Assembly (NCBI GenBank): GCA_036563895.1
Contig: DATCLN010000037.1
Span: 1 to 40,013, forward strand
Length of the DNA stretch: 40,013 nt
Direction: 5' to 3'
DNA from: ZCTH02-B3 sp036563895
GTDB taxonomy: Bacteria > Bacillota > Bacilli > Paenibacillales > Paenibacillaceae
Shown: piece by piece, positions 8,974 to 15,108 of the stretch
How positions within the stretch are numbered: position 1 is the first letter of the stretch
Layout of the letters: every line of letters starts with the position of its first letter
Made by a program: the position numbers and the translations under genes
The notes under the pieces: model-generated
What the model was told of the DNA's origin: nothing
Seen by the model: only the letters and a program-made list of their open reading frames with translations
The model's database searches: none

Positions 8974-9360
8974 TCAGTATTCGGAGGCGTCGGAACGCTT
9001 CAGACTCTCCAAAAGCGACTGGACGCGCTTCATGTGGACATCCGCGACGAAGCACCTTACTTCCGGCCCGCCGCTTTCCGCGAAGTGGGCGACTCCCCGC
9101 TCGGCGTCCAGGCGCTTTATTTTGTGCACGTTCACAAGGCACGCCTTGTCCACTTTTTCAAAATGGCTTGCGGATGCTCCGAGGAGATTGGTCAGCACTT
9201 TCATGGAACCCCACGGCAACCGGTAAACACGGTCCGCGGTGTGACCGAGGATTTGCCTGTCTTCCAGCACAAAAAACAAAAAATCATCCAGCTTCACCGA
9301 ATGAATTGCACCATGGCCGTCTTCTTCCGAAGTGACATTGATGGTACCGTTCCAGTTCAT
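8974..9360 (-). CDS. Single-domain LytTR DNA-binding protein (second copy)
   Basis: A 128-residue protein consisting almost only of a LytTR domain, the DNA-binding fold of AgrA. The N-terminal beta strands carry the KLDDFLFFVLEDRQILGHT pattern, and the core HFEKVDKACLVNVHKIKRLD matches the LytTR signature (F-x-K/R-x-x-x-x-x-x-V-N). There is no receiver domain, so ordinary phosphorylation by a kinase cannot control it. It is a diverged paralogue of the protein encoded just before it, and its ATG overlaps that gene's stop by four bases (ATGA). The last gene of the agr-type operon. Confidence 0.85.
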   Translation of the reverse strand: MNWNGTINVTSEEDGHGAIHSVKLDDFLFFVLEDRQILGHTADRVYRLPWGSMKVLTNLLGASASHFEKVDKACLVNVHKIKRLDAERGVAHFAESGGPEVRCFVADVHMKRVQSLLESLKRSDASEY

Positions 9361-9758
9361 GTCCCGACTCCGTTTTGAGGGCTTGTTGAACCGTTCATAA
9401 AGGCCAGACGCCTGTGAACTTCCCTGATCCGGATTCTGGCGATGTAGCAGAATTTCGACCGGGGATTCGGGTGCTCTTCAAAATACCCTCTGCACCACTC
9501 GAAGTCCAGCTTGCGGATTCTGGAAAGGTTGGCGATGTAGTTGCGGTCTGTCCGGTAAAAACGGGAATCGACTCCCTGGATCGCCTTCCAGAAGCGATCC
9601 AGGGAGTCCCAGCCCGCGAAGTATACCATGTGCTCGGTATGCGCCACAACCTGGTTTCTGTCGAAGGAGAAGAAGAGCACATCCTCCGCGGGGACGGAAA
9701 CAAATCCGGCGCTTCCGTCTTCTGTCTCTGTCAGCGAGAAGGTGCCGTCCCAGGCCAT
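9357..9758 (-). CDS. Single-domain LytTR DNA-binding protein (first copy)
   Basis: A 133-residue LytTR-only protein (AEDVLFFSFDRNQVVAHTE ... FYRTDRNYIANLSRIRKLD). I chose ATG 9758, which shares a base with the agrD stop (TGATG) and has GAGG 7 bases upstream; a GTG at 9761 is also possible. LytTR proteins bind pairs of direct repeats about one helical turn apart. With no receiver domain, its activity may be set by contact with the membrane protein of this operon, as in LytTR regulatory systems that pair a membrane inhibitor with a LytTR activator; that parallel is inference. Confidence 0.85.
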   Translation of the reverse strand: MAWDGTFSLTETEDGSAGFVSVPAEDVLFFSFDRNQVVAHTEHMVYFAGWDSLDRFWKAIQGVDSRFYRTDRNYIANLSRIRKLDFEWCRGYFEEHPNPRSKFCYIARIRIREVHRRLAFMNGSTSPQNGVGT

Positions 9759-9892
9759 CACGCCGCCTCTTTTTTCAGCAGTTCCTCCGGCACTTCAGGT
9801 TGGTAAGCCCAAAGATAGCATGCTGTCAAAACAAACATGGAGGCCAACCCTGCCGCGAGCGAACAGATGAGATGCACCGTCCGCTTCTTCAT
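9758..9892 (-). CDS. agrD: AgrD-like cyclic thiolactone autoinducer precursor peptide (44 aa)
   Basis: A small gene starting at ATG 9892, overlapping the agrB stop by four bases. The 44 residues fall into the three AgrD parts: an N-terminal amphipathic helix with basic start (MKKRT...), a core around C25 (TACYLWAYQ), and an acidic tail (QPEVPEELLKKEAA). The QPEVPEEL tail matches clostridial and paenibacillal AgrD peptides, whose ring is a Cys thiolactone closed at the fifth residue; here that gives CYLWA. AgrB encoded upstream would cut before the tail and close the ring. Exact N-terminal trimming of the signal cannot be predicted. Confidence 0.88.
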   Translation of the reverse strand: MKKRTVHLICSLAAGLASMFVLTACYLWAYQPEVPEELLKKEAA

Positions 9893-10425
9893 CGCGATTC
9901 ACCTCCCCTTCGAATTAGCAATACAGACTGAATGAAATGGGATATGGCGATGATCGAGTTGAGAAAGATGAAATTTGTCGCGATCAGCAGCACCGACAGA
10001 ACACGAAGCAGCGGATAATACTTTTTTGGAATTCTCGTTTGGCGTTCGATTTTCCGGGTGGCGAAGACGGCCGTCAGCGCCATGCTGATCATGGTCATCA
10101 AAATGATTGAATATTTCGAAAACGGAATGTATTTTGCAGCCATTGGAATCAGATTGGCGCCTATGGAGGTCACCAACATGCAAGAAATGCTGGTTTTCAG
10201 ATGCCGTCCGCCGGAAATGGCCCGAAGCGCGGCGAACGCCAGCATGGCCAGAGCCGTTTCTTGCAACTGGCCCAAGAAGGCGGCCAACGTGAGAGAGACA
10301 ACGATGGTTCCAAAAATGTTGATGATGGAACCCAGGGCGAAGGCCAGCACTTCGGTACTGATCGGATGGCCCGGATGGATTTCCTTCATGCGGATGGCCA
10401 AGCGTCTTGACAGGGTTTCAATCAT
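9889..10425 (-). CDS. agrB: AgrB-type membrane cysteine peptidase, autoinducer processing
   Basis: A 178-residue membrane protein. I chose ATG 10425, which overlaps the preceding stop (ATGA) and has AAGGAG about 10 bases upstream; longer in-frame starts would run into the upstream gene. The catalytic AgrB pair is present: H75 in SGGRH and C82 seven residues later. About four to six hydrophobic segments follow, and the basic C-terminal third (KIERQTRIPKKYYP) fits the family. AgrB removes the AgrD tail and cyclises the product at the membrane. It lies between the receptor-like gene and agrD. Confidence 0.92.
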   Translation of the reverse strand: MIETLSRRLAIRMKEIHPGHPISTEVLAFALGSIINIFGTIVVSLTLAAFLGQLQETALAMLAFAALRAISGGRHLKTSISCMLVTSIGANLIPMAAKYIPFSKYSIILMTMISMALTAVFATRKIERQTRIPKKYYPLLRVLSVLLIATNFIFLNSIIAISHFIQSVLLIRRGGESR

Positions 10426-11063
10426 ATTTCCGAGCGCTCCTTGCGGATGGCGAAGTATAACAGGAGGATCAACATGACGATCGCGATAACCAAGCCATAG
10501 GTCAGGTTTTGGCGCACAAACAGAATAGACAACACGGCAAACCAGATAAGGATAATCCCCATCATCCAGCGGTTTTCGCCTTTCCAACGAAACACATGGA
10601 ATGGAAATGAGAAACCATATCCTCTGACGTAAATTCTGTGTCCGGTGATCGTCAATACGACGCCGGTCAGCAGTTGCAAGGCGAACGCGTCGGTTTGATA
10701 GTTGGTGACTCTCTCAAAAGAAATCAAATCGGCTGCGACAAGGAAAACTACCAGGATCGTTTGGGCAACGAAGAGAACGATGTTGGCCAGGCTGGAGATG
10801 ATCAGCGACCACACTGCGGGAGCTCTCAAGATGGAGTATGTAAAAAAGGCGAAATAAAAGATCGACACAAACGGATAGACGATGGGATGAAGCTCCATCT
10901 CGACCCGAATCATGTAGGTCAGAAACGGAAAAAGGATGCTCGCGACGGCAATTTCCTTGTAATAGAGTTTTGCGTCGAATCGGAACACATAAAACATGAT
11001 CGCGAAGATTCCTGCCGCCTCGATGGCCCCGAAAACGATATATCCCAGCACGTCCACGTGCAT
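10422..11063 (-). CDS. AgrC-like polytopic membrane protein lacking a histidine kinase domain
   Basis: A 213-residue protein with six or seven hydrophobic segments (about 5-27, 38-54, 60-78, 84-110, 126-146, 166-183, 186-206) and a short basic tail (IRKERSEI). Size and topology match the sensor half of AgrC, but the protein stops right after the last helix, with no DHp or HATPase region; the next gene begins within its stop codon, so this is not an artefact of start choice. First gene of the operon. It may be the peptide receptor that controls the LytTR proteins directly, or an accessory or immunity protein. Function is inferred from context only. Confidence 0.65.
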   Translation of the reverse strand: MHVDVLGYIVFGAIEAAGIFAIMFYVFRFDAKLYYKEIAVASILFPFLTYMIRVEMELHPIVYPFVSIFYFAFFTYSILRAPAVWSLIISSLANIVLFVAQTILVVFLVAADLISFERVTNYQTDAFALQLLTGVVLTITGHRIYVRGYGFSFPFHVFRWKGENRWMMGIILIWFAVLSILFVRQNLTYGLVIAIVMLILLLYFAIRKERSEI

Positions 11064-11163
11064 CTCGTTCTCTCTCCCGACCCAATCCTATCTATCATGC
11101 CGTGTATGGTAATATTATTACATTTTTCTGGCTTATTCCATCGAAAAAATTGTCGAAAAATGT

Positions 11164-11193
11164 AAAATAAGTGGTTATGTTGGAAGTTGTCAA
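11164..11193 (-). promoter_or_regulatory. Candidate promoter of the agr-type operon
   Basis: On the - strand, TTGACA (11193-11188) is followed after 18 bases by TATTTT (11169-11164). Transcription would begin near 11158, leaving a leader of about 95 bases before ATG 11063. The leader region is AT-rich and contains the octamer TCGAAAAA twice, 12 bases apart (11141 and 11153 on the + strand), a possible regulator site. It overlaps the candidate + strand promoter. Confidence 0.45.
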
Positions 11194-11285
11194 AATCATG
11201 CTATGATGATGGAAAAAGGACCAAGAAAAAAGAAAAAGAATTGAAAAATCTTAATATTTTCTGATTTTGGGGAAGCAGATATAAT
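11180..11285 (+). promoter_or_regulatory. Candidate promoters upstream of the alpha/beta hydrolase gene
   Basis: Two + strand candidates: TTGGAA (11180-11185), 16 bases, TATGAT (11202-11207), which interlocks with the agr promoter on the other strand; and a perfect TATAAT at 11280-11285 without a clear -35 box. Overlap with the agr promoter would make expression of the two units mutually dependent if both are used. Confidence 0.35.
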
Positions 11286-11351
11286 GGATGTGGCGAAACG
11301 GGCAGGCGGCAGCGCCTGAGTCCGGCTCGCCCAGTTCCGAAAGGAGGAACG

Positions 11352-12317
11352 ATGGTGTCGAATCTTTCCCGGGTGCGTTTGTTTCCGGCTCCTGCCGGCA
11401 GACGGAGCAGAACGTTAAAGCGCTTTCTGATTTCCGTCATTATCCTTGTGTTCCTTCTTTTTTTGGCCACGGCGGGCATATCGTTTTTTGTCGGATGGTC
11501 GTTGTCCCATCCCGATCGCGAGGCCATCTCGGAAACGCCCGAAAAATACGGGCTCGCCTATACGGACGTTTCGTTTGTCAGCCGGGACGGGGAAACCGTC
11601 CTGAAAGGCTGGCTGATTCCGGCAAGCGGGGAGAAAAAGGGCAAAACCATCGTGTTCGCGCACGGCTATTCCCGGAACCGGCTGCAATCCGACGTGCCGG
11701 GGCTCGCCGTCGCCAAGGGGTTGTCGGAGGCGGGATATGATCTGCTTTTGTTCGACTTCCGCAGCAGCGGAGAGTCAGGGGGATCGTTCACCAGCGTGGG
11801 ACAGTATGAAACCGACGACCTGCTGGGCGCCATCGATTGGGTGAGGAGCACGGGGACGCCGGGACAGCCGGTCGGGCTGATCGGCTTTTCGATGGGGGCC
11901 GCGACCGCCCTCATGGCGGCGGCCGCCGATCCGGAAGTTTTCGCCGTCGTGGCGGACAGTCCCTTCAGCAACCTGAAGGAATACCTGGAAGCCAATTTGT
12001 CCTATTGGTCAAATCTGCCCAATTTTCCGTTCACGCCGATGATCATGACGCTGCTTCCACTGGCGCTGGACATCGATCCGGCCAGCGTCGATCCGTACAA
12101 CGCCGTGAGCGCAATTTATCCGCGGCCGATTCTGTTCATTCACAACGAGGAAGACAAGGCGATTCCCTACACGGAAAGCGTAAAAATGCAGCAACGCCAT
12201 CCGGACCGCTTCGAGCTCTGGAACGCGGGAGCCGGAGGGCATGTGGGCACCTACAAAACGTATCCGGACGAATACATACGCCGGGTGACGGCCTTCTTCG
12301 ACGCGGCCGGATCCTGA
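11352..12317 (+). CDS. Membrane-anchored alpha/beta hydrolase (YqkD-like)
   Basis: A 321-residue serine hydrolase. An N-terminal membrane anchor (about residues 24-47) precedes an alpha/beta-hydrolase fold: oxyanion region VFAHGYSRNR, nucleophile elbow GFSMGA, a late acid (NEEDKAIPY) and catalytic His in GAGGHVGTY. The substrate is unknown; relatives include B. subtilis YqkD and BEM46-type proteins, proposed to act on esters or lipids at the membrane. AAGGAGG lies 5 bases before the ATG. Divergent from the agr-type operon and convergent with the AraC gene, whose last 67 bases it overlaps. Confidence 0.85.
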   Translation: MVSNLSRVRLFPAPAGRRSRTLKRFLISVIILVFLLFLATAGISFFVGWSLSHPDREAISETPEKYGLAYTDVSFVSRDGETVLKGWLIPASGEKKGKTIVFAHGYSRNRLQSDVPGLAVAKGLSEAGYDLLLFDFRSSGESGGSFTSVGQYETDDLLGAIDWVRSTGTPGQPVGLIGFSMGAATALMAAAADPEVFAVVADSPFSNLKEYLEANLSYWSNLPNFPFTPMIMTLLPLALDIDPASVDPYNAVSAIYPRPILFIHNEEDKAIPYTESVKMQQRHPDRFELWNAGAGGHVGTYKTYPDEYIRRVTAFFDAAGS

Positions 12318-13216
12318 TTCGCGAATCCGGCGAGCCGGTGCTTGCGCCTGTACGCCGCGGGCGTGCAGCGCAGTTCGGCGCGAAACCGTCGGATGAAGTA
12401 ACTTGGATGCTCGAAGCCCACTTCCCGGGCGATGTCCGACAGCTTGCGGTCGCTCTGCCTGAGCAGTTCGGCCGCTTTTTTGATCCGGTAGCCGTTGATG
12501 TATTCGGTCGGCGTCTTGAGGAGCCAGCGCTTGAAAAACCGGCAAAACTGCGCGTCCGCCATATGCCCCATTTTCGCCAGTTCCCGGATGTAGATCCGCC
12601 TGGCGTAATGCTGTTCGATGTGGGAGAGAACCCGTTTCAGCAGCTGCGGCTCGAATTCGCCGGCGTCCGTTTCGGGCCTTCGGGTCATCCAGCGGTTTTC
12701 CGCGGCGATCTCGGCCAGGATGCGAAAAAGCCGCGCTTTGACGGCAAGTTCATACCCCCGGCGCCTCTCTTCCAGTTCCCGGCGAAGTCCGTCGAGTTCC
12801 GCCAGCACGCTGCGGCTCCAAGCTTCGTCGCGCGTATACCGGGCGGGCAGCGACCGCCGGCCTTCCAGAAGCGGCAGCACGAATTCTTCCTGCGGGCGGT
12901 CGAGGGAGGCGCTGGCCAGCAGGTTCATGTCGAACGAAACGGAGAAAAACCTGCACCCATTCCCGCCAAGCGGATGCCCGGCGTGAATGTCTCCGGGGTG
13001 GATGAATACGGCTTCCCCTTCCCGGACCGGAAAGCGTTCCTGGCCGATCTGGAACAGCGTCTGCCCCTCCAGCACCAGCAAAAATTCCGCTTCTCCGTGC
13101 CAATGGCAGTCGACCACTGTCGCATCCGGTTCGGCGCGATGCCAGGAGGCCGCCAGGGGGAAAGGTGCGCCGCTGCCGGGCGCTTCACGGGCGGCCGATC
13201 CGTTGTCGCCTCGCAT
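12251..13216 (-). CDS. AraC-family transcriptional regulator with cupin-like sensor domain
   Basis: A 321-residue regulator. Residues about 25-115 are a cupin-like ligand domain (HWHGEAEFLLVLEG, HPGDIHAGHP). The C-terminal AraC double helix-turn-helix spans about 193-292, with the second-helix signature SDIAREVGFEHPSYFIRRFRAELRCTP. The ligand is unknown; such proteins usually sense sugars. A GGGAGG site precedes the ATG. The last ~22 residues, beyond the usual domain end, are read from the strand opposite the end of the hydrolase gene, so the 3' ends overlap by 67 bases. Its target operon is not evident. Confidence 0.88.
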   Translation of the reverse strand: MRGDNGSAAREAPGSGAPFPLAASWHRAEPDATVVDCHWHGEAEFLLVLEGQTLFQIGQERFPVREGEAVFIHPGDIHAGHPLGGNGCRFFSVSFDMNLLASASLDRPQEEFVLPLLEGRRSLPARYTRDEAWSRSVLAELDGLRRELEERRRGYELAVKARLFRILAEIAAENRWMTRRPETDAGEFEPQLLKRVLSHIEQHYARRIYIRELAKMGHMADAQFCRFFKRWLLKTPTEYINGYRIKKAAELLRQSDRKLSDIAREVGFEHPSYFIRRFRAELRCTPAAYRRKHRLAGFANQDPAASKKAVTRRMYSSGYVL

Positions 13217-13414
13217 GGCCGATCACCGCCCTCCCTTCGAAAATTTGCGGATTTCCGTTCTTTTCCCAGTGTAACGAATCCTCCCAGGTGACGAAAAGAG
13301 ACTATTTTCCGCATTTCCGCTTTTCATTCCTTTTTCCATATTTCTTTCGCACTATATCTTTTTTCCAACCTTTCGCCTTCCAGTCCGTCCCGCAATATCC
13401 AATCCTTCGCCGCC
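13217..13414. other. Gene-free stretch left of the insertion-sequence-like element
   Basis: An AT-rich, pyrimidine-rich segment (many TTTC/CTTT runs on the + strand). It contains the ribosome site and presumably the promoter of the - strand AraC gene. I see no coding region, RNA gene or clear terminator in it. Confidence 0.5.
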
Positions 13415-13445
13415 CCTTTGCAATCTTCTCCCCTTCGCTCAGGAG
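13415..13445 (-). repeat. Dispersed 31-bp repeat, copy 1 (left end of the element)
   Basis: Inverted copy. The core on the - strand reads CCTGAGCGAAGGGGAG then AAGATTGCAAAGG. It pairs with copy 2 at 14989-15018 to frame the transposase-like gene. Confidence 0.8.
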
Positions 13446-13855
13446 TCGCCAAACATGAGGCAGGTATCCATGAAAAAGGAGACAGGATGCGCGGCTGTCA
13501 GAAAAAACGGGTGACAGGGTCCAAAAAAAGCTGCAAGAAAAACAAGGATGCCAGAATATCTGAAAAAAGCTGCAATCATGGGCTGCAAGCAGCGGTTGCA
13601 AGAAGACTGAGAGAAAAGGCTGCAAAAGCGAGAGTTTCGGGAGTGCGGAAAAATAGCGGAAGTGCAGAAAACAGGCCGGTATACCTGCAACGAAATCGGG
13701 AAAACAGGACAGTGCACCGGCAGGAATTCAGGAAAACAGGAGGTTACCGGCAAGGAATTCAGAAGCGGCATGCCGGCAGGGAGGCGGGAAACTGTTCGCA
13801 ATGAAACTGTCCACAGTGCCGGCAGAAAGCTGGCTGGCAAGATAACGGCGAAAAA
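13446..13855. other. Noncoding, purine-rich degenerate tandem-repeat region
   Basis: About 410 bases between the left repeat and the transposase stop. The + strand is strongly purine-biased. GCTGCAA-type heptamers recur at 13530, 13569, 13583, 13595 (GTTGCAA) and 13619. At 13667, 13700 and 13732 the nonamer GAAAACAGG starts three degenerate units of 32-33 bases; the last two share ACCGGCA(A)GGAATTCAG. Open frames here translate into low-complexity Arg/Lys-rich strings with no family resemblance, so I do not call a gene. Confidence 0.55.
13667..13763 (+). repeat. Three degenerate 32-33 bp tandem repeats
   Basis: Units begin with GAAAACAGG at 13667, 13700 and 13732. Units two and three also share ACCGGCA-GGAATTCAG near their ends. 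They lie downstream of the transposase stop. Confidence 0.6.
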
Positions 13856-14869
13856 TCACGACGCGGCCCGCCTGGTCAGGCACGGGACGATCCTTGGCGG
13901 CACGAACAGCGCCTCCGTGCGCTTCGCCCGCATGCCCATGCACCATCCCGCGAGCAGCGACGCGACAAAGGGCACGCCGTGCGCCTTGCCGCTTGCGGGT
14001 TTGCGGTCCACGGCAAGTTTCCCGTTCAGCCGAAAAACATACTCGTCCAGATAATTGTGCCAATAGCGCCGGCTTACCCCGCAATGAACCCGGTTGGCCC
14101 ATTTGCACGCATCCTCGTACCAATCGGCCAGCGCGGCAACCTTCCACCGGTCCAGAACGTGCAACATTTCGAGGTCCATCGTTTTCGCATGCCGCTTCTT
14201 CCACTCTTCCAGGCCCCGCAGATAGTTTCCCTTTTCGAGCAGGTGGCAGCCGTCGGCCGCCTTCATTTTCACCCGCAACGGCCTTCCGTCTTTGGAAAGT
14301 TCCCACGCCGCCACCGCAGGCATGTCCCAGTCGGATCTGTTCGCCCTGATCGGCAGCCTCCAGAACTTGACCCCGATCGCCTGGACGCGTCCCGTGAGGG
14401 GCCGGCCGTTATCCGCCTGGGTAATGACAGAGCGGATTTTCCGCAGCATCGAAAAAGCGGTCTTGTAGGTCACGCCAAGGAGCGGCTGCAGCTGGCGGGC
14501 GCTGATGCCGTCGGGCACGCGGCTGACCAGCCACATCGCCAGCAGCCATTTTCCCGGCGGAGTACGGGAACCGGCCATGACGGTGCCCGCGCTTAGGGTG
14601 GTCTGGTGACGGCAACGGCGGCATTCGTAAAGGGGCATGGCTCGGGTCCGGACGGTGTAGGCGGCGGGGCAGGCGCACCTGGGGCAGCGGAAGCCGCCGG
14701 GCCATTTCATGCGGAAAAGAAACTTTCTGCATGCCTCTTCGGATGGAAAACGGCGGCGGAAAGCGCGGACGGCGCGGCGGATGGCGGCGGAATGCTTCCT
14801 CCGGCGCATTTTGCGGAACCTTTGGGCGTCCTGGATCGGGGTCAGGTCGTATGCCTCGATCACGGGCAT
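13856..14869 (-). CDS. IS1595-like transposase-derived protein, usual first catalytic Asp not found
   Basis: A 337-residue protein; ATG 14869 chosen because GGAGG lies 8 bases upstream. The N-terminal part has a zinc ribbon (CPRCACPA ... CRRCRHQTTLSAGT) as in IS1595/ISXO2 transposases, then a helix-turn-helix-like stretch (LLGVTYKTAFSMLRKIR). In the family the next block contains VEVDE with the first catalytic Asp; here it reads VQAIGVKFW. The C-terminal YLDEYVFRLN motif is kept, as is a possible middle Asp (LDRW). The frame is fully open, so the gene is not simply decayed. Either a diverged active enzyme or a domesticated DNA-binding protein. Confidence 0.7.
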   Translation of the reverse strand: MPVIEAYDLTPIQDAQRFRKMRRRKHSAAIRRAVRAFRRRFPSEEACRKFLFRMKWPGGFRCPRCACPAAYTVRTRAMPLYECRRCRHQTTLSAGTVMAGSRTPPGKWLLAMWLVSRVPDGISARQLQPLLGVTYKTAFSMLRKIRSVITQADNGRPLTGRVQAIGVKFWRLPIRANRSDWDMPAVAAWELSKDGRPLRVKMKAADGCHLLEKGNYLRGLEEWKKRHAKTMDLEMLHVLDRWKVAALADWYEDACKWANRVHCGVSRRYWHNYLDEYVFRLNGKLAVDRKPASGKAHGVPFVASLLAGWCMGMRAKRTEALFVPPRIVPCLTRRAAS

Positions 14870-14888
14870 GACAGGAACCTCCAAAAAG

Positions 14889-14902
14889 GGAACATATGTT
14901 CG
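14889..14902. promoter_or_regulatory. LexA/DinR (SOS) box at the transposase-like gene
   Basis: GGAACATATGTTCG contains the perfect palindrome GAACATATGTTC and matches 13 of 14 positions of the Bacillus LexA consensus CGAACRNRYGTTYG on either strand. It sits just downstream of the candidate -10 box and 20 bases upstream of the start codon, a classic repressor position. Confidence 0.7.
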
Positions 14903-14907
14903 TTTTC

Positions 14908-14936
14908 AGTTTACCAGAAAAAGGTTGGAGATGCAA
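14908..14936 (-). promoter_or_regulatory. Candidate promoter of the transposase-like gene
   Basis: TTGCAT (14936-14931), a 17-base spacer and TAAACT (14913-14908) on the - strand. Predicted transcription start falls within the LexA box. Confidence 0.5.
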
Positions 14937-14988
14937 GAGCTCTTAAAGTGGAAACCACCATCCCCGCGGACGGATTCCCGTTTTCCAT

Positions 14989-15018
14989 TTCCTGAGCGAA
15001 GGGGAGCAGATTGCAAGG
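14989..15018 (+). repeat. Dispersed 31-bp repeat, copy 2 (right end of the element)
   Basis: Direct copy: CCTGAGCGAAGGGGAGCAG then ATTGCAAGG, one A shorter than the other copies. It is preceded by CGGATTCCCG, similar to the sequence before copy 6. Confidence 0.8.
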
Positions 15019-15108
15019 GGATTTCAGAAGGGCAGACGGACAGGAGGGGGGAGGGGGGCACCGCGGAAATCCGCAAGAGCCCCGGGTTGCGGCGCCGACG
15101 CAAAGCGG

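Larger units (their letters stand above)
13415..15018 (-). mobile_element. IS1595-like insertion-sequence-like element with ~31-bp inverted ends
   Basis: A 1.6-kb unit bounded by two inverted copies of the same sequence: left outer end CCTTTGCAATCTTCTCCCC (13415 on) and right end, read inward on the other strand, CCTTGCAATCTGCTCCCC (from 15018). About 28 of 31 positions agree. Inside are a transposase-like gene, its SOS-type promoter and a 400-base noncoding tail. I found no target-site duplication next to the ends. The same end sequence occurs four more times near 26.5-26.9 kb. The family assignment comes from the protein; the ends do not obviously match typical IS1595 termini. Confidence 0.5.

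Noticed and set aside
11164..11193. LytTR direct-repeat operator at the agr promoter
   Set aside because: ACAACTT and ACCACTT occur here but about 15 bases apart, not the 21-22 expected for LytTR pairs; not strong enough to annotate.
13418..13804. 128-codon + strand frame inside the element
   Set aside because: Low-complexity basic sequence starting within the terminal repeat at a TTG; no family resemblance.
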